Source: Rhynchopus euleeides
Lineage: Eukaryota > Euglenozoa > Diplonemea > Diplonemida > Diplonemidae
Direction of reading: 5' to 3'
Assembly: GCA_963210315.1 (NCBI GenBank)
Contig: OY723294.1
Coordinates: forward strand, 310,001 to 374,000
DNA: 64,000 nucleotides
In this document: positions 41,510-52,570 of the stretch, piece after piece
Numbering within the stretch: position 1 is the stretch's first letter
How the letters are laid out: each line of letters starts with the position of its first letter
Made by a program: the position numbers and the translations under genes
The notes under the pieces: model-generated
What the model saw: only the letters and a program-made list of their open reading frames with translations
Told to the model about the DNA's origin: nothing
Database searches by the model: none

Positions 41510-42627
41510 CTCGCCTCCAGGGAGTCAGCGAGAGGATACGAGGTCAACTAACGGGGATAACGAACTAAGAAGGTTGGAGTCTTAGAAGAGGAGGGGTTTA
41601 ATCAAACCCCTCTTCTCTTGGTTGGTGATCGCGATAACCCCCACGCTCTCCCACACCACCACAGAGGGGAGGAGGAGGGCGAGGATGGGCAGGCAGGGGC
41701 AGAAACAGGTGTGGCGCTGTGGCACTCTGGCACTGCTCGGACCCCCCCCAGGTCTATTTTCTAAATGGCGGAGAGGAAGGAAGGGAGAGGGAGGGGCGTT
41801 GTACGCGAGGCCAGGAGTGCGCGAGGGGGGGGGGGGGGGGTCTGGGTCTGGGGGCAGGGTGAGGGGTAAGGGGACCCACCCCCAGAACACCCCACCACCA
41901 CCACCCCTCCCGGCCCACGCTACGCTGCCACGGCGGGGGGGGGGGAGGGGAGGGGAAGGTGTGTGTGTGTGTGGTTGGAGGCACCAACGAGCACAAAAAT
42001 GCACTCCCCCAACCAAAAACCACCCCCCTCCTCGCCCCTGGTGGCACCCTGGGAAGTGGTGTGGGGCGAGTGGTGGCAGTGAATACAGCAAAGGCAACAC
42101 TAGGGGGTTCACTCGGATGACACACAGCTTCGTGTAAAAAATATGGCGTCTGGTGTGCGGGTGAGGGGGGTCGGGGCGGGGCCAACTCTGGTGTATTTTT
42201 CTCCACGTCTCGGCGCAACTCCACCAACCAGAAGAGGGCATCTCGCCCTCCCTCATCCCTTTCCTGTTAGGCTTAAAGGCGATCGAAAGGGCAACCATCT
42301 GCCCTCCCTGCGCCTAGGGAGGGCGGAGGAGGCGGTGAGGCAAAGAGGGTTGAGGGGGGGGGGGCAAATCACCTTTTGGGGGAACGACGGCAGTCGCATG
42401 CCCCAGGCTGCCACGCCGCCACACCGCCACACCACACCCACCGCCAGGGGGTGTGGTGTGGTCAAGAAACCCCCCCCTCGTTTGGTATGCCTGGCTCTTT
42501 TTTTTCGGGTCTGCGGCGACCACCAGCCTGACGTGCGGGAGACGGTAAAAATTGCCCGGACTCCCCTGCAGCAACCCCCCCTCGGTGAGAGAGGCTACTG
42601 CCCCAGGCCCCGCCTGCCCGTATTATT
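41510..42627. other. Intergenic DNA, G/C homopolymers and purine runs
   Basis: No gene seen; contains G-tracts at about 41823-41839, 41935-41944 and 42353-42363, and a GT run at 41962-41971. Confidence 0.4.
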
Positions 42628-43251
42628 TCACCGCAACTCGGTAATCTCCGAACCTGAGGCTTGGGAGATGGCAGCTTCGAGGGGCACCTTGTCAAGGTAT
42701 TTTGAGAACTTGTCGTAGCGGCTGTACTCCGCCCTGTGGATCTTGATCGACTGCGCCAGTGTGAGCACATCCGTCGCTGCGGCGAGCGTGGCAGGGTTCA
42801 GCGCAGCGGGGGGCTGCTCCGCCGGCACCTCTGCCACAGCATACGCCTGGACGTCCTGCAGGGCAAACGACGACCAGTGGGGCGAGGGCTGCGTCAGGTA
42901 GACACGCAGCATGCTCACCCGGAAGCAGTCGAAGGTGCGCACAAACATCTTGAACACATCCAGTGTGTGCCAACCCTGTGCATCCATCTCGCCATGGCAG
43001 GACTTCATGAGCTTGTAATTAGGTAACACCGTCGACCACTCCCCATTCGGCTCCTTATGCTTCACACAGATGCTTGCCGTATAGTAGTTGCGGAAGGTCA
43101 AGAAGTTCAGCTTCGAAGGCTCTGGAAAGGTGATGTCCATATAGATCAGGCACGGCCTCTCGCTCTTCTCGCGCACCACAGAGCTGACGGTGCATGGGAC
43201 CTGCACGGCACGTGTCTTCTTCAGGTGGAAACGCTGTGTCGGCGACGCCAT
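42628..43251 (-). CDS. Nicolin-1 (tubulin polyglutamylase complex subunit)
   Basis: 207 residues. It matches animal nicolin-1 in order and length: PCTVSSVV near the start; LIYMDITFPEPSKLNFLTFR followed by NYYTASICV; a tryptophan then VLPNYKLMKSCH; MFVRTFDCFRVSMLRVYL followed by TQPSPHWSSFALQDVQAY; and the final helical ALTEMI-like segment as DVLTLAQSIKIHRAEYSR. Nicolin-1 co-purifies with the TTLL1 polyglutamylase complex of brain and cilia, so here it most likely serves axonemal tubulin glutamylation. An acceptor (TTTGAACAG) lies two bases before the ATG. Confidence 0.88.
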   Translation of the reverse strand: MASPTQRFHLKKTRAVQVPCTVSSVVREKSERPCLIYMDITFPEPSKLNFLTFRNYYTASICVKHKEPNGEWSTVLPNYKLMKSCHGEMDAQGWHTLDVFKMFVRTFDCFRVSMLRVYLTQPSPHWSSFALQDVQAYAVAEVPAEQPPAALNPATLAAATDVLTLAQSIKIHRAEYSRYDKFSKYLDKVPLEAAISQASGSEITELR

Positions 43252-44445
43252 GCCTGTTCAAAGGAGGGACCGCTGCCTGCCGTGCCCCTCACACAGCACC
43301 CGCCGCTATGGACAAAGTGTTGCAAATTCCATGCAGGTCGCCTCCTTGCGCTGCCAAAAAAGTGCACCAGTTGTGTAATGCGTGTAGTGAAGCTGAGATG
43401 AGACAGGAGGGTGGTGGTGGGGGGATCCTGAACCCTCAGCAGCGCAGAGCTGGGGAGTGGGGGGAAAGGATGCCTTCCGTGGGTTCTCGGGTTGGGTGTT
43501 GGTAGGGGGCTCGGCCATTGCGGTGGTTTTGCACGTTAATTCTGTTCCTTCGAGGCTCGCCGGCGACGGTTCAGGCCCACCGGCGCCAACCCCCAGCCCC
43601 CAGCCCCCAGCCCCCCCCCACTTCAGTCTCTGCTGCGCCGAGAGCACCAAGCAGACAGTGTTTTTTTCACCGGCAGATCAGCAACAGAACAACCACAGAA
43701 TACTCACCAGCGGCGACTGTTCTGTGCGGTAGCACACAGCTGTGCCCGGGTCTTCTCTATTCATGGCGACCCGCTGCCCTTTTGCCTGGCCCATCTAAAC
43801 CAGCGCGGAGCCCCAGCCGCACAGCCAGGCAGACAACACACAACCCAATCTGAAAGCCACTCAGAGCCCCCGACGCACACCGTCTGCTCTTGCCAGCCTC
43901 GGAGACGCACGAGGGGAACAGCACAGAGCAGCAAGGGGATGATGCACTCAAGAAGGAGGGGGGATAAGGACGCCCTGTCGGGGAGGGGGGGCGGAGCGGT
44001 CGACCGGTAGGATCGACAACGCGTCGGGGCCAGCGCGGGTGGGGGAGGGGGGCTAGATTGTTTGTTTGGTGTCGACTGCCACCAGCCTGACGTGACGTGA
44101 CGTGACGACGGCGGGGATAGGGCTAGACCTTCGCTTCTGGCACACGCGGGGAGAAAAGGTGCGGTGAAGGGGGGGGGGGGTCCCCCTTGCATTAAACCGG
44201 CACAGCAATTCTCACACAAGCGTTTGCTGTGTTGGATTAGCGGACCCGTATCGTACAGAGCATCTACGAAAGACGACGCACGAGAACTGATGCGCTATCA
44301 CACAAGCACACACCCCACATCGAAACACACCTTGCTGTGCGCATGGGTGATAGGGAGGGGGCGTTGCTCTGCTTTGCAGCTGATCTCAAATGGTCTTAGC
44401 TGTGCCATATCGCCTGGAATTCCTTCCACTACAACAGTGGCAATA
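43252..44445. other. Intergenic DNA
   Basis: No gene recognised. Contains a GACGT tandem run at 44090-44108 and a G-tract at 44169-44181. Confidence 0.4.
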
Positions 44446-45258
44446 TTATGCTGCGCAGCGTTTCAGGTGTGCGTAGACCTGTGGGGTGGGGTGGGGTGGG
44501 GTGATGGGTGTTAGCGAGCTGCGGGTGCACTGCGGCGTGAGACATGCACAAGGCTTGCGGGCAGAATGACACCTGCATACCTTGTTTTTCACCCAGTCTT
44601 TTCCGAAGGGGCGATAGAGTTTTGTGTTCTGATCAAACACCATCAGGGAGATGTCCGTCAGCGAGTCGATGAAATCCATCTGCAGCAGTGGGTGGTTTAT
44701 GGGATGATGTGCCACAGGGGGAGCCTTCTGCATCACCACAACACACCATCGACACCACAATGCCTCCCCCCACACCCCAACACCACAGGATCAACACCAC
44801 GCCTGAGTGCGTGCAGCCCTAACACCTCACAAGCCACTGCGGGTGTGCATACCAGATCCGCCACGTCGTACTGCAGGTCCGTTGCCCCAGGGTTCTCCTG
44901 CTTCAGGCGTGCCTCAAACTGAAGGTGGTGTGGCAGTGCAGGGGGTGGGGTGTGGGGTGTGGGCTGGGGCGGCTTCACACGACACAAGCCCAGACATGGT
45001 TCAACAAGACGAGCCTCCTCGAGAGAGCAAACGACAGGGAATATCTCGCCGGAAGAGCCGAAGACACAACGAGAAAGCGCAGGGGGTGGTCCCCAAGCGC
45101 CTGGGCGGGCCATTCGCCAGGTGTGTGTGGCACAATCAAGCCGTTAATCATACCATCTTGCACACGCCATCGAGTGCCTCCTCCGCAGTCTCATAGTCTG
45201 AATAGATGCGGCTGCTGTGTTGGCTGCTGGGCTGGCACAGCAGGATTGTGTGGCTCAT
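44446..45258 (-). CDS. Enhancer of rudimentary homolog (ERH), four exons
   Basis: Exons 45154-45258, 44853-44918, 44581-44679 and 44446-44478 give 100 residues, compared with 104 in human ERH. Exon 1 encodes MSHTILLCQPSSQHSSRIYS and ends GVCKM; exon 2 begins FEARLKQENPGATDLQYDV; exon 3 begins MDFIDSLTDISLMVFDQNTK and ends GKDWVKNK; exon 4 adds VYAHLKRCAA and the stop. All three introns (235, 173 and 102 bp) are phase 0 with GTATG donors and CAG acceptors. ERH is a small dimeric nuclear adaptor for RNA-processing complexes (mRNA elimination and splicing factors in fungi and animals). The fit is residue-by-residue across all exons and needs no frame adjustment. Confidence 0.97.
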
Positions 45259-45475
45259 TGCGCCGTACCGCTGCCACCCTGCGGCGGGGAGGTGGGTTGT
45301 GCACGGGTGGGGCGGAGACAAATGAAACCACAGAGTCGACCTCCCTCACGCTAGATATGCAGGTTGGGAGAGGGTGGGGGTGGGGGTGGGTGAGGCGCAG
45401 GCGGTGGTGCACAATTCTTCTGTGCCCCTCTCACGCCATCCCGCAACCCGACATGCCATGACAATGGCAAAACAG

Positions 45476-47557
45476 GGTCGCGGAGGCGGTGGCTACTTTC
45501 TGGCAGTGCCCGACCCGACGGGGGCAGCCCAGCAGTATCAACGCATCCATTGCAGCAATTGCAGCAAGCAGTGCGAACACCACCGGTTGATTCACACCTC
45601 CATCCCCTCCCCCTATTCCCCCTGCAACATCACAGCCACATGGACCAATCACACAGATCTAGATGACACAACGCAGAGGCGGCAGGCTCGCTCAAGCGAA
45701 TGCGCACCCCCCCCTCGGGGAAGCAGTCGAACCAAACCCAGGCATGGGTTTCTGCTACAACACGGTACTTGATACCACATCACCACACACACACACCCCA
45801 ATCCGACAAAACCACCCCATTACGGCTGTGGACCGGTCAACCTGGCCACCTTGCTTGGCGTTATGCGGGGTGGCGCCCGCCTTTAGACACGGCATCCCGG
45901 AGGACAGGCAGCCCCTGCCACTATCCTTCGCACGCAGGGTGGATATAGTGGCGCAGCTGCACCGCTACTTCATTGCAATCCTCTCGGCGCGGCAGGAGAA
46001 AGATGGACTGCTCGACCGCTCCGCGCGCCACCACCGCACCCTTCACTATCCATGGGGGTGGTGCACGCCCAACCCCGAACGGGCCTGCATCCCTGTGCGG
46101 GCGCCGTCCACTGTCAAACAGACGTGGGGCAAGCGCCCCCCGGAGCTGTGGGTGGCCCTCTGCGACTGGCTGCGGGGCCTGAAATGGGGGCCGCAGGGAG
46201 GGGAGCACACCGTGACCCTCATGGAGTTGGCTGTCGACTTTGAGCTGTCGACCGGCCTCACCCTCCCAGAAGTCGAAACGCGCCGCATCCGCCCCCACAC
46301 ACCTGACCCCCCTGAGAGGGGGCCGCGGGAGGCCCGCCCACGCATCCCCGAGGACACAGCCCCGGGGCTCACCCTCTACTTCGACGGCGGAGCAAGGGAC
46401 AACGGCACCCCCTTCGCCCTGGCGGGTGCAGGTGCGGTGCTCTACCGAGACGGCCTCAAGGTGTCGGAAGAGATCCTCCCTCTGCTGAACGTACGCAGCA
46501 ACAACATCGCTGAGTACGAAGGGGTTCGAGCGGGCCTACGGCTGCTCAGAAGGGGCGACCCGCCCCCTGAGGGGAACGTTACGGTGCGGGGTGACTCGCA
46601 GGTGGTGCTGCGACACCTAAAAGGGGAAGCGGTTTGCCGCGATAAATCCCTCCGCCCCCTCTTCCTCAGCACGGCACGGCTGGCTGCCGACCTCGGGCCC
46701 CGGATCACCCTACGTATGAGCACGTGAAAAGGGAGCTCAACGTCGATGCGGACGCCCTCAGCAACGCCGCCATGGACGAGGCTGAGAGGCAGGGGGAGAC
46801 CTCGCAGGAGCAGCTGCGGCAGGACTTCGCAGCCTTCCAGAAGAGCATCCTGGGCAAGGCTCACTCGTTGAGGCAGCTCTGCGAGGTGGTGCGCAAGACT
46901 TCCAAGCAACCATGGCACTGTGGCCACACTGCGAGCTCCACTGTCCTCACCGCGATCGGGGGAACCGTGGCAGGGGGCCTGTCCAGGAGAGCCCAGCTCA
47001 GCCCAGCCACCGAGTCGGTGATGCGCAGCCTCCAAGCGCACACGGCAGGCCCGGGCTTGAACCAGCGGGACACAGCCTTCCACTCCCGCGGCATGGCGTG
47101 GGCCGCAACCTTCGCACCGCAGCCCCACTACCCAGAGGGGTGGCAGCAAGCGGCCCAGCAATGGACTGCCAGCAGCCGGCAAGCCAACGCCCGGACAGGA
47201 CGGTCATGGGAACGACGGGGCGCTGCTCCCCGGACTGCCCCCCCTGGAGCCAGACGGAACGCGAAGATGCTTACCTGCGCTCTGCACTGGAAACCCCGCT
47301 GCGTGGACTGCCGGCGCCGGCGCCTCTCGGAAGAGGACTGCTGCCGGGACCACCACGGGAAGAACGACGGCTTGCAAGTCACCATGGAATTTTGCAAGAC
47401 GCATCGCATGGGCCGGTGCGGGGACTGCCACAGCAGTGCGAAATCACTCACACACTGTTGCGGCACGCACCACGCTGGCTATGCCTCACGCCCTCCTCGG
47501 AGTGGCACTGAGTTGGCCCCACACTCTAACCCGAGTGGGGCATCCGCTGTGACGTAG
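45476..47557 (+). pseudogene. Decayed retroelement-like coding region with RNase H domain
   Basis: A plus-strand region, opposite to the gene cluster. The frame 45663-46727 (354 codons) ends in an RNase H fold: LTLYFDGGARDN (first Asp), NIAEYEGVRAGLRLL (Glu), VRGDSQVVLRHLKGEA (Asp). The last helix, YEHVKRELNVDADALSNAAM (final Asp), is in another frame that opens near 46715, so a 1-base frameshift splits the domain. The downstream frame (to 47557) carries two cysteine-rich units of the form C-x2-H, CxDC, CC-x2-HH. A further upstream frame (about 45458-45770) has CSNCSKQCEHHRLIH. The RNase H subtype is that of retroelements and their domesticated relatives. I see no reverse transcriptase. It could be a truncated retroelement or a broken domesticated gene. 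Confidence 0.7.
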
Positions 47558-47701
47558 GGGTGGGCGGGGAGTGGGCACAGATCCGCGCAGGGTTACCCAC
47601 TTAAAACCACTATCACTACACACACACCCATCCCCCCCGCCTCTTCCGGTGGCGGCTATTCTGTTGGGGAGAGAGGGGGTGGTGCGGTTGTTCTCTCGCC
47701 A

Positions 47702-48904
47702 TCACCCCCGAGATGTCAGCCGCGCGGACACCTCGCGGAGCCGGCTCTCCGGCAGTTTGGAGGTCTTGGGCTGCCGTGCCACGATGTGCTCCTCATGGAG
47801 CTTGCGGTGCGCGTCTATCCCGCGCTGCACGGCAGATGTGTACAGCCTCTCCACATACTCCTCCGTCCCATCCGCCGCCAGCGTCCTCCTCGGCGCCGGG
47901 GCGGCATACTTCTCCATCAGCTTCATCCTCCGCTGCCCCCTCCCTGACAGCTCGTCATCGCAGAGACGCTGCACCGTGTTGGCCCTCTCGTCCTCTCTCC
48001 TCTTCGCCGCAACCACCCTGCTGAAATATTTGTCCGCCAACCCCATATGCACCCCTTTGTTCTTCAGCAGCGGCTGGTCATACAGCCTCTCCACAATCTT
48101 ACTCAGCGGCTCCTTCGACCGCACCCCTTTGGGCCGCGGCGCCGGCACATGCGGGCGTGGGTTCGGAAACAGCCTCGCAGAACAACCATGCACCTTCCTC
48201 TGCCTGCCAGGGGACCGCGCCTGTGACGCCTCCTCGGCAGGCGCAGGGGCGGCAGACTCGGTGGCAGAGTCCTCCAGGGGAGCCAGGTGCCGGCGTGTCA
48301 TCCTCCGGTGGAGGAGGTGGCGGGAGCAGCCGTGAACCTTACGGCGGTGCTCCTGCTCCTTGCCGCAGCCGAGGAGCTGCGCCTCGAGCTCCACAACCAG
48401 CTCCAGCTGCCGCGCGACAGTTTCGGGGGTGACCTTCTCCGTCTTCAGCTTGCCGAGCTCTGCGAGGGGCACAACCGCTTCCTGGGGGCGCTGCGACTGC
48501 GACGCCAGCCTCTGCGAGTCGACCCACGGCCGCTTGATCTCCACCCCCATATAGGTCTCCCGGTTCCTCCGCCTCCTCACACCGCCACCGCCGCCGCCAC
48601 ATCCAGGCGGCAGAGGAGACGGCGACCCTCCGTCAGCCAGGCCTGCCTGCTGGGAGTGGGGGTGGGACCCTTCCTCAGGCGGAGGCTGCACAGTGCCACC
48701 AGGGGAGCGGGGTGACCCGCCTGCGGTGCTGTTTCCCTGCAGCGAGCCGCCCGCATCCGGTATGCTGCTGCGGGGGTGTGGGGGGGGCGGGGAGGTGGTG
48801 ACGGTGGTGGCGGTGGCGGTGTGGGGGGGCATTTCGGGTGCGGAAGAAGGTGTTGTGTCGGGGGCATCTCTGCGGGAATCTGAGCTGGAAGGGGAGCCCG
48901 GCAT
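47702..48904 (-). CDS. RLY-repeat protein of kinetoplastid/flagellate type
   Basis: 400 residues from the Met at 48904. The N-terminal third is disordered (Ser, Pro, Gly, Thr rich). The C-terminal half has repeated units of the form VERLYDQPLL...KYFSRVVAAKR, VQRLCDDELSGRG...EKYAAPAPRR and VERLYTSAVQRG...KLHEEHI. There are also two copies of RKVHGCSRHL/RKVHGCSARL. Repeats of the RLY-plus-30-residues kind are familiar from hypothetical proteins of trypanosomatids; their function is unknown and probably cytoskeletal. The start is uncertain: the upstream in-frame stretch is proline rich and no AG lies close to the chosen ATG. Confidence 0.65.
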   Translation of the reverse strand: MPGSPSSSDSRRDAPDTTPSSAPEMPPHTATATTVTTSPPPPHPRSSIPDAGGSLQGNSTAGGSPRSPGGTVQPPPEEGSHPHSQQAGLADGGSPSPLPPGCGGGGGGVRRRRNRETYMGVEIKRPWVDSQRLASQSQRPQEAVVPLAELGKLKTEKVTPETVARQLELVVELEAQLLGCGKEQEHRRKVHGCSRHLLHRRMTRRHLAPLEDSATESAAPAPAEEASQARSPGRQRKVHGCSARLFPNPRPHVPAPRPKGVRSKEPLSKIVERLYDQPLLKNKGVHMGLADKYFSRVVAAKRREDERANTVQRLCDDELSGRGQRRMKLMEKYAAPAPRRTLAADGTEEYVERLYTSAVQRGIDAHRKLHEEHIVARQPKTSKLPESRLREVSARLTSRG

Positions 48905-49988
48905 GGTGGGGGTGGCGCAAGAAGGGGGGGGAGGGGGGGATGAGGAGGGGGCGCAAAAGACGCGTGCCCCCACCCCCCTCCCCCTCACCCCCACACGGAG
49001 TTGTCGGGGTCCCGAGGAGGAGGGGGTTGGGAGGAGAGTATGGGGTGTTGGACCTGTTTGTGTGTGTGTGTGTCTGTGGTGAAAAGTGTGAGGAACACTT
49101 TGCAGTGCATTGTGCATTGTGTTGGGTGGGAGGGGGGTTTGATCGTCGAGAGTGAATGGAAAAGCAAATCTCCCAGCACCTTCTTGCAAACGTTAGTCCT
49201 TTTTGTAGTCACTACACCAGATATGGTGTACAAGGCAGATCAGTGGGTGGGAGGGGGGGGAGTGTGAGGGAGGGGTGTCGTGGAGTGGAAGAGGGGGGGG
49301 TGAATCATGGGGTTAACTAGTAGTCGGTCTTAGTCTCTCGCCCCACCCCCCCACCCCTTCCCCTTCCGTGATGCAGGTTTTGTGTGTCTGAGGGTCGGGC
49401 GATCATACTGCAGATGTGAGGAGGGGAGAAGAGAGGGGAGGGGGGTGGCTTGCCTTCCCACCACTTTCCGCTTCCGATGGAGATGCTGCGGCTGTGGTTG
49501 CTCTTTTCTTCTTTTGAAACTCTTGCCATGGTTTTGGAGAGCGGGTGCACCACCCCACCCCTCCCCACCTCAACTTTAGACACGCTCAGTGTGGAAGATA
49601 ACATCGCCTGCCAGGGCACACCCATATGCGAAGCTTACTGTTTTAGTGGGTCGGTTGCATCCCGAGCGAGCTCTGATGGCACCATCCACTACACCACATT
49701 CACTCACACACCCTCACCGGCACACAGGAGAGGGTGATGTCTGGAAGACTGCCAACTCATAAACCACACCCAAGCTGAGGGCTTGCGTTGCGTGATGGGG
49801 CTTCAGGGCAGAGTGGGATCAGCAGGCGAGAGGGATGCTGGCAAGCACTTTAGAGAGATAGAGAGAGAGAGAGAGAGACTGGCAGCCATTTCTGCCCTTT
49901 GTTCTTTCCCTGGCTAGCCACACAGCCTTGGGTTTCGGCAGCATCCAATCAGTGGAGAGGGAGGTGGCAGAAACAAGAGGTGGGGACA
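48905..49988. other. Intergenic DNA with recurrent motif copy 3
   Basis: GT-dinucleotide run near 49060-49075, then the motif at 49138-49165. After it lies a segment with AGTCCTTTTTGTAGTCACTA and a small hairpin (ACACCAGATATGGTGT), partly shared with 15046-15090. A GA run is at 49855-49879. No gene seen. Confidence 0.45.
49138..49165 (-). promoter_or_regulatory. Recurrent upstream motif, copy 3 (uninterrupted)
   Basis: On the coding strand CATTCACTCTCGACGATCAA then ACCCCCC, about 235 bp upstream of the RLY-repeat gene start. It is the intact counterpart of the MITE-split copy at 14727; the plus-strand continuation GGAAAAGCAAATCTCCCAGC also matches the sequence right of that MITE. Confidence 0.45.
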
Positions 49989-50300
49989 TCAGCCGTGTTT
50001 CCATAGGAGGATGTGGTGCTGCCCTATTGTGAAATGCACCATCTTCATCGCCTCATAGGTCACAAAGGAGCCGAATGACCTCCCGTAGATGCAGTGCCAC
50101 CTTCCGGGGCCCATCACCTTGTCCGCCTCCTTCTTGATGTACTGGCTGATGTCGCGCTCCGTCGCCTGCTCCTTCTGCACCAGCGACGCCCTCGCGAACT
50201 CCACCGCCTGCTGCTGCTCCTCCTCTGCCATGTAGGCTTTGATCACCACCACCTTCTTCTCCACCACATCCTTCAAATCCTTCTCCTTCTTCTCCGTCAT
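49989..50300 (-). CDS. Dynein light chain, LC8 family
   Basis: 103 residues. The C-terminal 89 residues align along the whole LC8 fold: VVVIKAYMAEEEQQQAVEFA, RDISQYIKKEADKVMGPGRW, HCIYGRSFGSFVTYEAMKMV and HFTIGQHHILLWKHG, corresponding to the TWHCIVGRNFGSYVTHE and YFYLGQVAILLFKSG segments. LC8 dimers are hubs that clamp partner peptides in dynein motors, radial spokes and other complexes. The first 15 residues are a lysine-rich extension not found in canonical LC8. It is one exon. A CCAACAG acceptor lies eight bases before the ATG. Confidence 0.96.
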   Translation of the reverse strand: MTEKKEKDLKDVVEKKVVVIKAYMAEEEQQQAVEFARASLVQKEQATERDISQYIKKEADKVMGPGRWHCIYGRSFGSFVTYEAMKMVHFTIGQHHILLWKHG

Positions 50301-51030
50301 CGGACCTCCTGTTGGCTCTTACAGCACACCGCCACCCTACACAAAGGCGCCAACAGACACGAAGCGGCACACCTCCACCTCAGGTTGATAGAATGACGAA
50401 TAAAGAAGCTCCCTTCTACCGGGGATTATTAATGTGTGGATACGGGCGTATGAGAGAGAGAGAGAGATAAAACAGAAGGAGGCAGGGGTGACTAGGGGGA
50501 AGGGGATGCAGGGGGGGAGAGGTCAGGGTGACTCAAAGCCCCAAAGCAACAAGGACTGGGAGAGAAGAATATATAGAGGGTGTGTAAGTGGGGGGGAGAG
50601 GGGAGGGGGCGAGCGGCTAGGCGGACCCTCTGCTGTCGCAGAGGGGGCTTGCAGCGGCGGCGGGGCGGGGGGGGGAGGGGGGGAAGGGTGTTGTGTGCGT
50701 GTATGCCTCCCTGTGTGGTGGGAGGGGGTGTGGGTTGCGTGGTGAGTGGGGATCTCTGGGGGGCATGGTTTTTTTTGCGTTTTATTGCAAACATCACCCG
50801 CTTCTTTCCCCCCCCCCCCCCCCCCCGCTCCGCTTTTGAGAAACAGACCTCTTAGACGTGGAGAGAGCCTGGATTGTTCGTCGCCCCCCCCCCCTACCCA
50901 CCTGACCCACCCTCCCGAATCAGCTGTAGAAACAACTTCAACAGCCATACAGCAATGCTGGGATGCGCGGAAGCGCGAAAAGAACATTTGGTGCGGAAGC
51001 GCCAGATGAACATTTCCCCCCCCCCCCCCG
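50301..51030. other. Intergenic DNA
   Basis: Purine-rich with GAGA runs and G-tracts. It ends in the poly(C) tract (51017-51029) that abuts the large element. No gene seen. Confidence 0.4.
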
Positions 51031-51197
51031 TATCGCATACACGGTGGGCTAATGAAAAAAATAGTACTATAAATAGTGACATGTCGACTATAATAGTCAC
51101 TATATAGTTGACATGTCGACTATTATAGTCACAAAATAGTCGACATGTGACTATAATAGTCACTATATAGTCGACATGTCGACTATAATAGTGACTA

Positions 51198-52006
51198 CCG
51201 TAAACGGAAAAAGGGTGGACCGTAAAAATGTTCCAAGTTCCCAAAAAAAGGCCAAACGTTCCATCTTTTTTACGGTCCACCATTTATTGGGACTGAATAT
51301 GGAAAAGACAATGCGTTTTTCGCCCGCGGGCTGGTGGGTTGCGGGGCGCGGACTGCGGCCTCCACGCCGCAGACACCCACACGTAGGCCTCCCGACCTCC
51401 CAGCTTTGGACCCTCCCTCCACCACCGCAACCAACACCAGCAAGAGAAGCAAGTCCTCCCTGCGTGTGGAAAAGGCACGATCACCACCACTCACCTCGAG
51501 ACTCACCCACCACCACACCTCGAGAAGTGTAGTACCATGCAAGGAGCATTCCGGTAGAAGTAAAAGTAGAACCTGCTGCACGAGCCCACAAAAGCAGCCA
51601 CAGTACGGCAGGGCGCGCAGACAGAAGCTGAGACCACCGGGCTCCCTCCAGATGTAAATTCGTGAATCAGTGCCCGGAAAATTCAGGGAAATCGTACTCC
51701 TTTAGTGTAGTACACCCTGCAGTAACTGTGGGAGAACAGTTCCCGGACGATGGTGAGCGCACACTCTGTGCTGAGGCCCTGTGGTGTTAATCCTGCAGCT
51801 TCAGTCGTACGATTTCCTTGGTTCCTTCGCGACTTCGTCGCGAAGGAACTCGTAAAAAAAACCGCCAAGTCCACGATCCCAACCGTAAAATAGGTGGACC
51901 GTAAAAATGTTCCAAGTTCCGGAAAAATCCCATTTGTTCCATCTTTTTACGGTCCACCTATAGTACGGTTCACCTTTATTACGGTCCACAATATTTCCGT
52001 TTACGG
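51198..52006. mobile_element. 809-bp TA-flanked element, CCGTAAACGGAAA ends (copy 1)
   Basis: CCGTAAACGG and CCGTTTACGG are perfect inverted ends, with TA duplicated at 51196-51197 and 52007-52008. The subterminal units GGTGGACCGTAAAAATGTTC and GTTCCATCTTTTTTACGG recur at both ends. An inverted relative is at 60751-61517. It lies inside the left word array of the 4.1-kb element. Confidence 0.92.
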
Positions 52007-52570
52007 TATATTTAGTGACATGCGACTAAAATAGTGACTATTATAGTCGACATGTCGACTATATTGTCAGTAAGTGCTCAGTATGCAGTGACCACTTAGT
52101 TCTATGTGGACATCGAAGTCCACTAAGTGTCGAGTAAACGTCCGGGACATGTCACTAAGTGTCCAGTAAAACGCTTTTTTGGCCAGTATATGGCCGGAAC
52201 TGCGACTATATTGACTGACACGCAACTAACATGTCAGTATTATAGTGGATGCGCAGTCAACATGTCAGCATTTACTGAACATGTCCACTATTATAGTGTA
52301 CGCATGCACACATGTCCAGGATATAGTGAACATGTTCACTATAATAGTCACTATTTTAGTGACATGTCGACTATTATAGTCACTATTATAGTCGACATTG
52401 TCTGTGACCAGTCTGCAAGTTCATGCCAAGTGCAATACTCAGCACTCTCAAGGCTCGCCGCCCAACACGAATTGGGAGACGGCCCCATATGAGTGGAGCG
52501 GTTCCACCTTTGGGAGACGCCTTGGCGCTTTTCCCTAGTGAACGAGGTGATCCCAAGGTAAAAATGAGTA

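Noticed and set aside
51052-52400. CRISPR-like array
   Set aside because: Repeats are directly concatenated palindromic words without unique spacers, and the sequence is eukaryotic.
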